The notes under the pieces are model-generated. The model saw only the letters and a list, made by a program, of their open reading frames with translations, was not told where the DNA came from and did no database searches. From Rhodococcoides kroppenstedtii (GTDB lineage Bacteria > Actinomycetota > Actinomycetes > Mycobacteriales > Mycobacteriaceae), in contig NZ_FOJN01000001.1 of assembly GCF_900111805.1 (NCBI RefSeq), forward strand, positions 124,001-188,000: 64,000 nt of DNA, written 5' to 3'. Shown in pieces: positions 18,120-25,352 of this stretch (positions are counted from its first letter, which is position 1; each line of letters opens with the position of its first letter). The translations under genes were made by a program, and so were the position numbers.

Positions 18120-19070
18120 CCCGGTCATCGCCGGAGCCGGCCGGGCGAGCCCGAGGTTCGCCACGACCTCCGACGTCGCCTTGGCGAAGTTCAGGGTGAT
18201 GAAGTGCAGGCCGGGCGCGCCCTCGGCGATGAGCCGCTCCCCCATCTCGGTGGCCAGCTCGATGCCCACCGCGCGCACGGCGGCCCGGTCCTCCTCGCCG
18301 GTCCCCGCGGCGGCGGCCAGGCGCGCGCGCACGGCCGCGGGCAGCTCCGATCCGGAGAGCTCGACGGCGCGGTCGATCGAGCGCATGGAGGTGATGGGCA
18401 TGATCTCGGGAATGATCGGCTTCGCGCCCTGCTCGGGATCGAATGCGCTCACTCGGTCCCGAAGCCGCAAGTAGTCCTCCACGTCCCAGAACATCTGAGT
18501 GATGGAGTAGTCCGCGCCGGCCCGGAGCTTGCCGACGAGGAATCGGGTGTCGTCGTCAAGCGACGGCGACCGGTGGTGCCCACCGGGGAAGGACGCCACA
18601 CCGACGTGGAAGTCCCCCAGGTCCTTGACCAGTCGGACCAGGTCCTCGGCGTACTCGACGCCGTCGGGATGCTTCTCCCACGGGCCCAGGGGGTCACCGG
18701 GCGGATCACCGCGCAGCACGAGGATGTTGGCGATGCCCCGATCGGCGTACGCCCCGACCATCGACCGCAGTTCGGCGACGCTGTGCCCCACCGCGGTGAG
18801 ATGCGCCACCGGGACCAGCGTGGTGGAGTCGGCCAGGTCGCCCGTGACGCGCACCGTGCGGTCACGCGTCGATCCGCCGGCGCCGTAGGTCATGGACACG
18901 AACGCCGGATGCATCTGCTCGAACGCCCGCACGGTCCGCCACAGGCGGTCCTCACCGGCCTGGTCGCGAGGCGGCGAGAACTCGACGGAGAAGGGCACGC
19001 TCCCGTGGGTGGCCGCCGCCAGCCGGTCGACGACGGACGGGGTGCGGGACGTGCGTGATCGATCGGTCAC
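18093..19070 (-). CDS. metF: Methylenetetrahydrofolate reductase family protein (Rv2172c-type)
   Basis: TIM-barrel flavoprotein of the MetF family, about 325 residues. Motifs: FSVEFSPPRDQAGEDRL (residues ~20-36), MTYGAGGSTRDRT, LRGDPPGDP and YSITQMFWD. MetF reduces 5,10-methylene-THF to 5-methyl-THF for methionine synthesis. In M. tuberculosis the corresponding gene sits at the same place between lppM and idsA2. GTG at 19070 (VTDRSRTSR) fits the family N-terminus; upstream in-frame codons look non-coding. The 3' end overlaps the convergent glycosyltransferase gene by 27 bases. Confidence 0.9.
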   Translation of the reverse strand: MTDRSRTSRTPSVVDRLAAATHGSVPFSVEFSPPRDQAGEDRLWRTVRAFEQMHPAFVSMTYGAGGSTRDRTVRVTGDLADSTTLVPVAHLTAVGHSVAELRSMVGAYADRGIANILVLRGDPPGDPLGPWEKHPDGVEYAEDLVRLVKDLGDFHVGVASFPGGHHRSPSLDDDTRFLVGKLRAGADYSITQMFWDVEDYLRLRDRVSAFDPEQGAKPIIPEIMPITSMRSIDRAVELSGSELPAAVRARLAAAAGTGEEDRAAVRAVGIELATEMGERLIAEGAPGLHFITLNFAKATSEVVANLGLARPAPAMTGSATGVESA

Positions 19071-19280
19071 GTGCACAGCATAGAAGTGCGTTCCCGAACG
19101 GCGGCGGTGTGACCGGCCCCTCGAGCGGGCCGGCGTGTGGGGGTCGTCTGTCGACGCGGGGGTGTCCGAATCAGCACTAGAGTGCGGGCAGGCGAGGTCC
19201 TGTCCCGCCGTGCGTCCGCCTCCGTTCACCGGTGCGGGCCTCGAGTGCTCTTACGTCCCTGCGTGCTCCCGGAGGAAACC

Positions 19281-20438
19281 CTGTCTGCCGCATCTCTCCC
19301 GACCACCGGCGTCGATCACGCGCGCGCGGGTGATTCCGCCCCCCTCGTCGGCGACCGCGCCGACTGGCCCCGCGGGTCGTTCGTGAGCGCCGTGGAGTCC
19401 GTCCTGGACTCCTTCGTCGAGTCCCGCCGCGCCACGGTCGACAGCGTCGGTCCCGTCTACACCGAGGCGGTCGAGGAGCTCCGCTCGTTCGTCCTGCGCG
19501 GCGGCAAGCGCATCCGGCCGGCATTCGCGTGGACCGGCTGGCTCGGCGCGGGCGGCGATCCGTCCGGGCCCGACGCCGACGCGGTTCTGCAGGTCTGCTC
19601 GGCTCTCGAGTTCGTTCAGGCCTGCGCCCTGGTGCACGACGACATCATCGACTCCTCGCTGACCCGACGCGGTTTTCCCACCGTCCACGTGACCTTCGCC
19701 GAGCGTCATCGCCGGTCCGAGTGGATCGGAGATCCGGCCGCGTTCGGCGAGGCCGTGGCGATCCTGCTGGGCGATCTCGCACTGTGCTGGGCGGACGATC
19801 TGATCCGCGAGGCGGACCTGCCGATGGGGACGGTGCGCCGCGTGGGCCCGATGTGGTCGGCGATGCGCACCGAAGTTCTCGGCGGCCAGTTGCTCGACAT
19901 CGCGGTGGAGGCGCGCAGCGACGATTCGCTCGACGCCGCGCTGCGGATCGACCGCTACAAGACCGCCGCGTACACGGTGGAGCGGCCCCTGCTCATCGGC
20001 GGCGCGTTGGCGAATGCGAACGCCGCGTTGCTGGACGTCTACCGCACCTTCGGCGCCGACATCGGCATCGCGTTCCAGTTGCGGGACGACCTGCTGGGCG
20101 TGTTCGGCGATCCGGCGGTGACGGGCAAGCCCTCGGGTGACGATTTGCGAGAGGGCAAGCGAACCGTGTTGATCGCGGCGGCGCTGGACGTCGCCGATCG
20201 CGACGACCCGGCGGCCGCCGAGACCATCCGCACCGGACTCGGAACCGACCTCACCCCGGCGATGGTGGACGAGATGCGGGAGCTGCTCGTCCAGCTGGGC
20301 GCGGTCGAGAACGTCGAGCGCCGCATCACCGATCTGACCGAGTCCGCGCTCGCCGCGCTGTCCGGTGCCGACATCTCACCCGACGCGGCGGACCGCCTCG
20401 TCGCCATGGCGCACGCCGCCACCAGGAGAACCACATGA
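19281..20438 (+). CDS. idsA: Geranylgeranyl diphosphate-type polyprenyl synthase (IdsA2/CrtE)
   Basis: Trans-prenyltransferase supplying a C20 diphosphate, here most likely for phytoene. First aspartate-rich motif HDDIIDSSLTRRG and second FQLRDDLLGVFGD, preceded by RGGKRIRPAF. The start is uncertain. A GGAGG site stands five bases before a CTG at 19281 (385 residues); GTG at 19263 lacks a site, and GTG at 19383 gives 351 residues, close to the mycobacterial IdsA2 length. The stop overlaps crtI as ATGA, so the two are coupled. Confidence 0.88.
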   Translation: MSAASLPTTGVDHARAGDSAPLVGDRADWPRGSFVSAVESVLDSFVESRRATVDSVGPVYTEAVEELRSFVLRGGKRIRPAFAWTGWLGAGGDPSGPDADAVLQVCSALEFVQACALVHDDIIDSSLTRRGFPTVHVTFAERHRRSEWIGDPAAFGEAVAILLGDLALCWADDLIREADLPMGTVRRVGPMWSAMRTEVLGGQLLDIAVEARSDDSLDAALRIDRYKTAAYTVERPLLIGGALANANAALLDVYRTFGADIGIAFQLRDDLLGVFGDPAVTGKPSGDDLREGKRTVLIAAALDVADRDDPAAAETIRTGLGTDLTPAMVDEMRELLVQLGAVENVERRITDLTESALAALSGADISPDAADRLVAMAHAATRRTT

Positions 20439-22003
20439 CGTCCACCGCCGCCACGGTCACCGGCCCCACCGATCACGTCGTCGTGGTGGGGGCCGGGCTG
20501 TCCGGACTCGCCGCGGCCCTGCACCTGCGGGGCACGGGCCGCGAGGTGACCCTGCTCGAACGCTCGGACACCGTGGGTGGCCGCGTCGGGTCGGTCGCCG
20601 CTCCGGGCTACCGCATAGACACCGGCGCCAGCGTGCTGACCATGCCGGATCTGATCGACGAGGCGCTCGCCGCGGTGGGCGCGACCCGCGAGTCGACCAC
20701 GCCGCCTCTGCGTCTGCACCCGCTCCACCCCGCATACCACACGCGGTTCGCCGACGGCACCAGCATCGACGTCCATTCCGACCCCGAGCGCATGGTGGCC
20801 GAGGTCGAGCGGACCTGCGGACCCGAGGAAGCCGCACGCTACCGGCGGCTGCGCGGGTGGCTGGCGTCGATGTTCGACGCCGCGTACGACCGCTTCGTCG
20901 GCGGCAACTTCGACTCCCCCGTCGATCTGGTGGCCGAGCCGACCTCGCTCCGCAAGACGCTGACGCTGCTGAAGCTCGGCGGGTTCGCGAAGCTGGGCGG
21001 CAAGGTCGACGCCTTCGTCCACGACGACCGGCTGCGCCGGATCTTCACGTTCCAGGCCCTCTACGCCGGCGTGGCCCCGGCGAAGGCGCTGGGCGTCTAC
21101 TCCGTCATCGCCCACATGGACACCTCGCTCGGGGTGACGTTCCCCGAGGGCGGGATGCGGGTCATCGCCGAATCGATGGCCGACGCCTTCACCACCGCCG
21201 GCGGCACGCTGCGCACCGAGGCGACCGTCCGCAGCATCGAACAGGGCGGGGGCCGAGCACGCGCCGTCGTCCTCGAGGGCGGCGAGCGCATCGCGTGCGA
21301 CGCGCTGGTGCTGACGCCCGACCTGCCCGTCGTCGACGCCCTCCTCGGCACGGCGGGGGTGCGGACGCCGCGTCGACGGATCCGTGCGTCGCCGTCCGCG
21401 GTGGTCGTCCACGGGCGCGTCCCGGTGTCGGTCACGGAGGCGTGGTCCTCGCGGTCGCATCACGTCATCGACTTCGGCGCGAAGTGGGCCGAGACGTTCC
21501 GCGAGCTGACCGCCCGCCGCGGCCGCGGCTCGGTCATGAGCGATCCGTCGCTGCTGATCACGCGTACGTCGCTCACCGATCCGGGCCTGCGCGTGACCAC
21601 GGACGGGGTCGAGCAGGAGCCGATCTCCGTGCTGGCCCCGTGCCCCAACCTCGACACCGCCCCGATCGACTGGGACGCGGTCACCGAGCCGTACGTGCGC
21701 GAGATCCTTCTCGAGATGGAACGGCGGGGGTACCACGGCATCGCCGAACACCTGGTGATCGACCACGTCGACACCCCGACGACGTGGGCCGCGCAGGGCA
21801 TGATCGCCGGCACCCCGTTCTCGGCCTCGCACGTCTTCCGCCAGACGGGCCCGTTCCGGCGCCGCAACCTGGTTCCCGGCATCGAGAACGTCGTGCTGGC
21901 CGGATGCGGCACCACACCCGGTGTCGGCGTCCCGACCGTGCTCATCTCCGGACGTCTGGCCGCCCAGCGGATCGACGCGGCAGCAGGTCGCGCGCGGGCC
22001 TGA
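20435..22003 (+). CDS. crtI: Phytoene desaturase CrtI
   Basis: FAD-dependent desaturase converting phytoene towards lycopene. 522 residues. N-terminal FAD motif VVVGAGLSGLAAALHLRGTG, then ERSDTVGGRVGS and the C-terminal CrtI signature GCGTTPGVGVPTVLISG. ATG overlaps the idsA stop. The mid-protein region with FTFQALYAGVAPAKA is typical of bacterial CrtI. The partner phytoene synthase gene (crtB) lies one gene further on, separated by mptA. Confidence 0.93.
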   Translation: MTSTAATVTGPTDHVVVVGAGLSGLAAALHLRGTGREVTLLERSDTVGGRVGSVAAPGYRIDTGASVLTMPDLIDEALAAVGATRESTTPPLRLHPLHPAYHTRFADGTSIDVHSDPERMVAEVERTCGPEEAARYRRLRGWLASMFDAAYDRFVGGNFDSPVDLVAEPTSLRKTLTLLKLGGFAKLGGKVDAFVHDDRLRRIFTFQALYAGVAPAKALGVYSVIAHMDTSLGVTFPEGGMRVIAESMADAFTTAGGTLRTEATVRSIEQGGGRARAVVLEGGERIACDALVLTPDLPVVDALLGTAGVRTPRRRIRASPSAVVVHGRVPVSVTEAWSSRSHHVIDFGAKWAETFRELTARRGRGSVMSDPSLLITRTSLTDPGLRVTTDGVEQEPISVLAPCPNLDTAPIDWDAVTEPYVREILLEMERRGYHGIAEHLVIDHVDTPTTWAAQGMIAGTPFSASHVFRQTGPFRRRNLVPGIENVVLAGCGTTPGVGVPTVLISGRLAAQRIDAAAGRARA

Positions 22004-22059
22004 CCGCGACGGGGGGACGCGGGTCGGCGGGTCGGCCCGGTCCGTGCGTGGCGTCGCCC

Positions 22060-22080
22060 GAGTTGCCTCTAAACTCTCCG
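22060..22080 (+). promoter_or_regulatory. Possible promoter upstream of mptA
   Basis: TAAACT at 22070-22075 resembles an actinobacterial -10 hexamer in the 129-base gap between crtI and mptA. No convincing -35 box is seen. It would allow mptA-crtB to be expressed apart from idsA-crtI. Confidence 0.35.
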
Positions 22081-22132
22081 ACAGGCCGCACGCGGCCGTC
22101 ACACGTCGCTGTCGAGGTACTCGGGGAGGAAC

Positions 22133-23836
22133 ATGTCCACGCCCTCCCTCGGTCGGTCCCCCGCGGGCACCGATCGTCGCGGTGTGCGGGCATTCCTCTC
22201 CGGTGCAGCGGGCCGTGCCACGCTGGTCGGTCTCGCCGGTGCCGCACTGATCACGTTCGGCGGCTTCGGATCCGGTGCCGTCCGTCGCCGCGACCCGCTG
22301 CTCGAGGAGATGCACCTGTCGTGGCTGCGCTTCGGCCACGGCCTGGTGCTGTCCACCGCGATGGTGTGGATCGGCGTCCTGCTCATGATCGCCGCGTGGG
22401 TCCGGCTCGGCCGCGAGACGCTGGCGCACCGCACCACCGTCTCCCGCCTTCGCTGGGTGGTTCCGGTGTGGATCGCGCCGCTGCTGCTCGCGGTGCCGAT
22501 GTTCAGCCGCGACGCCTACTCCTACCTCGCCCAGGGCGCCCTCCTGCGCGACGGCTTCGATCCGTACGCCGTGGGGCCCGTCGCCAATCCCGGGATCCTG
22601 CTGGACAACGTCTCCACCGTCTGGACCACCACCACCGCGCCCTACGGCCCCCTGTTCCTGCTCCTCGGGCAAGGAATCACCTCCCTGACCAATGACAACG
22701 TCATCGCCGGCACGATGCTGCTGCGGTTGACGATGCTGCCGGGGCTCGCGCTCACCATGTGGGCCGTGCCGCGGATCGCCCGGCACTTCGGCGCCGACCC
22801 GGCCGTCGCGCTCTGGCTCGCGGTGCTGAACCCGCTGGTTCTGGTCCACCTCATCGGCGGCGTCCACAACGAGATGCTCATGGTCGGTCTGATGACCGCC
22901 GGCATCGCCGCCGTCCTGGGCCATCGCCACGTGCTCGGCATGGGGCTGGTGGCGGTGGCCGTCGCCATCAAGGCGACCGCGGGCATCGCCCTGCCGTTCC
23001 TGGTCTGGATCTGGATGCAGCACGAGCGGACCCGTCTGCGCGCGGAGAACGACGCCCTACGCGAGCGCGGCGAACCCACTCGGCAGGTGCGCACCCTGCA
23101 GCTCTTCGTCAAGACCGCCGGCATCGGCTTCACGGTGTTCGCGGGCGTCTTCGTCGTGTCCTCCGTCGTCGCCGGCGTCGGCATCGGCTGGCTGACGGCG
23201 CTCAGCGGGTCGGCGAAGATCATCAACTGGCTCTCGCTCCCGACCATCCTCGCCCACTTCGTGACCGTCGGAACCGGCTGGTTCACCGGTGCCCGCCTCG
23301 GACCGGTGCTCGAGGTCACCCGCCTGCTCTGCGCCGTCGCCCTGGTGATCGTCCTGGTCACGGCGTGGTGGCGGTCACGGCACTCCGAGCGCAGTGCGCT
23401 GCTGGGCATCCTGGTCTCCCTGGTGGCGATCGTCATCCTGTCCCCGGCCGCGCTGCCGTGGTACTACTCCTGGCCGCTCGCCGTCGCCGCCGGACTGACC
23501 ATGTCCATCACCACGCTGACCGTGCTGGTGGGCCTGTCCGCCTGGCTCATGCTGGTGTTCCAGCCGGACGGCTCGATCGGGCTGTACACCTTCCCCCACG
23601 TGGTGCTCGCCATCGTCGCCGCCGTCGTCGCCGCGCTGTCCCTGCGGCAGGTCGATCCGCTGCGTCTGCGCTCGGTCACCCATCCGGAGCCGGACCCGGC
23701 GTTCGCGGCGGAGTCCGCGCCCGAGACGGCGCTGCCCGCGGACACGTCGGAGGCAGCCGTCGCAGCGGCGGACCACCACGACACCGTTCCGGTCGCGCCG
23801 TCGACCCGGCGGTCCACCCGAGAGGTCGGTACGTGA
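22133..23836 (+). CDS. mptA: Polyprenol-phosphate-mannose-dependent α-(1→6)-mannosyltransferase MptA
   Basis: GT-C membrane glycosyltransferase that extends the α-1,6-mannan core of lipomannan and lipoarabinomannan from the periplasmic side. 567 residues with about 12 hydrophobic helices. The short periplasmic loop after helix 2 contains the GT-C acidic motif FSRDAYSYLAQG. The C-terminal ~70 residues are hydrophilic and acidic. ATG at 22133 is preceded by GGGGAGGA. Its stop overlaps the crtB start as GTGA, an unexpected coupling of a mannolipid enzyme with a pigment enzyme. Confidence 0.92.
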   Translation: MSTPSLGRSPAGTDRRGVRAFLSGAAGRATLVGLAGAALITFGGFGSGAVRRRDPLLEEMHLSWLRFGHGLVLSTAMVWIGVLLMIAAWVRLGRETLAHRTTVSRLRWVVPVWIAPLLLAVPMFSRDAYSYLAQGALLRDGFDPYAVGPVANPGILLDNVSTVWTTTTAPYGPLFLLLGQGITSLTNDNVIAGTMLLRLTMLPGLALTMWAVPRIARHFGADPAVALWLAVLNPLVLVHLIGGVHNEMLMVGLMTAGIAAVLGHRHVLGMGLVAVAVAIKATAGIALPFLVWIWMQHERTRLRAENDALRERGEPTRQVRTLQLFVKTAGIGFTVFAGVFVVSSVVAGVGIGWLTALSGSAKIINWLSLPTILAHFVTVGTGWFTGARLGPVLEVTRLLCAVALVIVLVTAWWRSRHSERSALLGILVSLVAIVILSPAALPWYYSWPLAVAAGLTMSITTLTVLVGLSAWLMLVFQPDGSIGLYTFPHVVLAIVAAVVAALSLRQVDPLRLRSVTHPEPDPAFAAESAPETALPADTSEAAVAAADHHDTVPVAPSTRRSTREVGT

Positions 23837-24807
23837 CGGATCTGCTGCGCGAGGGCTACGCCGTCTCCCGTGAGGTCGCGCGCGAACACGGCAAGACGTA
23901 CTTCCTGGCCACACGACTGCTGCCGCCGGAACGCCGTCCGGCCGTGCACGCGCTCTACGCGTACGCCCGCATGGTGGACGACATCATCGACGTCGACATG
24001 ATCGCCGAGCGCGACGACGCCGCGGCCGTCGCCGACGACGAGGCGTTGCTGGACCGCATCGACCAGCGGTTCCGGGCCGGGCTCGCCGAGGGACCGGCGG
24101 CCGTGGCGCCCGCGCCCGGTGAGCCCGCCACGGACCACGACCGCATCCTCGCCGCCGCGGTGGACACCGCTCGGCGATACGACATCCCGGCCGAGTACTT
24201 CACGGCGTTCATGACCTCGATGCGCATGGACGTGCCGTCGTCGAGCATCTACACCGACCGGTACGCCACCCTGGACGACCTTCGGGTCTACATGTGGGGA
24301 TCGGCGGCGGTGATCGGGCTGCAGATGCTGCCGATCCTCGGCACCGTCGGCCCGGTGGACGAGGCCGCGCCGGCCGCGGCGGCCCTCGGCGAGGCGTTCC
24401 AGCTGACGAACTTCGTGCGGGACGCGGGCGAGGACCTCGCCCGCGACCGGATCTACCTGCCCGGCGACGTGCTGGCCGCCTACGGCGTGGACGAGGATCT
24501 GCTGCACTGGTGCCGTCGTACCGACAGCGTGGACCCGCGCGTCGCGCGCGCGCTCGCGGACGTCATCGCCACGTGCCGCGCGCTCTATCGCACCGCCGAG
24601 CCGGGGATCGACCTGCTGTCGCCGCGGGCCCGGCCGGGCATCCGAGTCGCCTTCGCGCTCTACCGGGACATTCTGGGGGTCGTCGAACGGGACGGATACC
24701 GCTCGCTGTCCCGCCGCTCGACCGTCGGGAACGGTCGGCGCGGCGGCGTGGCCGCGCGGGCCGCGGGTCGCGGACTGGCCGCGCGCCTGCTGCCGACGGC
24801 GTCCTGA
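23833..24807 (+). CDS. crtB: Phytoene synthase CrtB
   Basis: Condenses two GGPP molecules to phytoene. 324 residues. The two aspartate-rich motifs of squalene/phytoene synthases are present: RMVDDIIDVD near residue 50 and FVRDAGEDLARDRIYLP near residue 200. GTG start overlaps the mptA stop. The gene ends in a series of 24-bp repeats shared with the convergent gene at 24863. Confidence 0.93.
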   Translation: MTDLLREGYAVSREVAREHGKTYFLATRLLPPERRPAVHALYAYARMVDDIIDVDMIAERDDAAAVADDEALLDRIDQRFRAGLAEGPAAVAPAPGEPATDHDRILAAAVDTARRYDIPAEYFTAFMTSMRMDVPSSSIYTDRYATLDDLRVYMWGSAAVIGLQMLPILGTVGPVDEAAPAAAALGEAFQLTNFVRDAGEDLARDRIYLPGDVLAAYGVDEDLLHWCRRTDSVDPRVARALADVIATCRALYRTAEPGIDLLSPRARPGIRVAFALYRDILGVVERDGYRSLSRRSTVGNGRRGGVAARAAGRGLAARLLPTAS

Positions 24808-24879
24808 GGGCCGGTCGGAAAGCCACCGACCGGGCCGGTCAGAACGCCACCGACCGGGCCGGTCAGAATGCCATTGCCT
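24808..24879. repeat. Three 24-bp tandem repeats spanning the stop codon of the Rv2175c-type gene
   Basis: Units at 24808-24831, 24832-24855 and 24856-24879. Read on the minus strand, the real stop TGA (24865-24863) opens a perfect palindrome GACCGGCCCGGTC, and the next unit repeats TTC-TGA in the same frame. The third unit has CGA instead of TGA. The array fills the whole gap between convergent crtB and the minus-strand gene and may act as a bidirectional terminator. Confidence 0.9.
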
Positions 24880-25249
24880 GGGCGCGTCGCACGATTTCGC
24901 GGGCGTGGTCGCCGTGCAGGACGTCCACGGGGCGACCCGGCAGGCTGGCGTCGTCCTCGAAGAGCCACCGCAGGATCGCGGTGTGGTCGAAACCTCCGTC
25001 GAGGAGGACGGACACCGTCCCGGCGAGGTGCTTGAGCGGGTGTCCCTGCGCATCGAGGAACGCGGCGGGAACGGCCACCACGCGGTCGCGGCGCACGGCG
25101 ACGAGCTTGTTCTCGCGCAGCATCTGGTGCACACGCGTCACGGCGACGCCGAGGGACGCCGCGACGTCGGGAAGGGGCACGACCTGCTCGTCGGCGGGGA
25201 TCACGTCGTCGCAGTAGGGAATGGCACTCACCGCGCCAACGGTAGTCAC
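24863..25249 (-). CDS. Rv2175c-type winged-helix DNA-binding protein (PknL substrate family)
   Basis: About 128 residues. The N-terminal helix-turn-helix segment VPLPDVAASLGVAVTRVHQM leads to the basic wing ENKLVAVRRDRVVAVP. The family C-terminal region contains LLDGGFDHTAILRWLFEDD and RPVDVLHGDHAREIVRRAQ. In M. tuberculosis Rv2175c binds DNA and is phosphorylated by PknL. Here too the gene is divergent from pknL (104 bases apart) around a perfect palindrome. Start could also be GTG at 25231. Its stop codon lies inside a tandem repeat. Confidence 0.9.
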   Translation of the reverse strand: MTTVGAVSAIPYCDDVIPADEQVVPLPDVAASLGVAVTRVHQMLRENKLVAVRRDRVVAVPAAFLDAQGHPLKHLAGTVSVLLDGGFDHTAILRWLFEDDASLPGRPVDVLHGDHAREIVRRAQAMAF

Positions 25250-25259
25250 GGCGGAGGTC

Positions 25260-25274
25260 GTGAACCAAGTTCAC
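25260..25274. promoter_or_regulatory. Perfect palindrome between the Rv2175c-type gene and pknL
   Basis: GTGAAC-CAA-GTTCAC, 6-base arms with a 3-base centre, in the 103-base divergent intergenic region. The position suits an operator for both genes. The winged-helix protein itself is one possible ligand, but nothing in the sequence proves it. Confidence 0.45.
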
Positions 25275-25352
25275 CGCTCGGACTGACTACCATCGGACGA
25301 CGGGCCCCGATCGGCCCGTCCTCATCTCCGACGACGAGCAGGAGGCTCCACC

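Noticed and set aside
19137-19280. N-terminal extension of the prenyl synthase to 19137
   Set aside because: Translation is Arg/Cys-rich and unlike the family; the strong ribosome-binding site lies further downstream.
20039-23023. 994-residue open frame antisense to idsA-crtI-mptA
   Set aside because: Composition is His/Arg/Gly/Glu-rich without hydrophobic core or family motifs; it mirrors well-identified genes and is a GC-bias shadow.
13775-24807. Horizontally acquired secondary-metabolite island
   Set aside because: Base composition and codon use look like the flanks, there are no mobility genes or tRNA, and the genes interleave with conserved mycolata genes.
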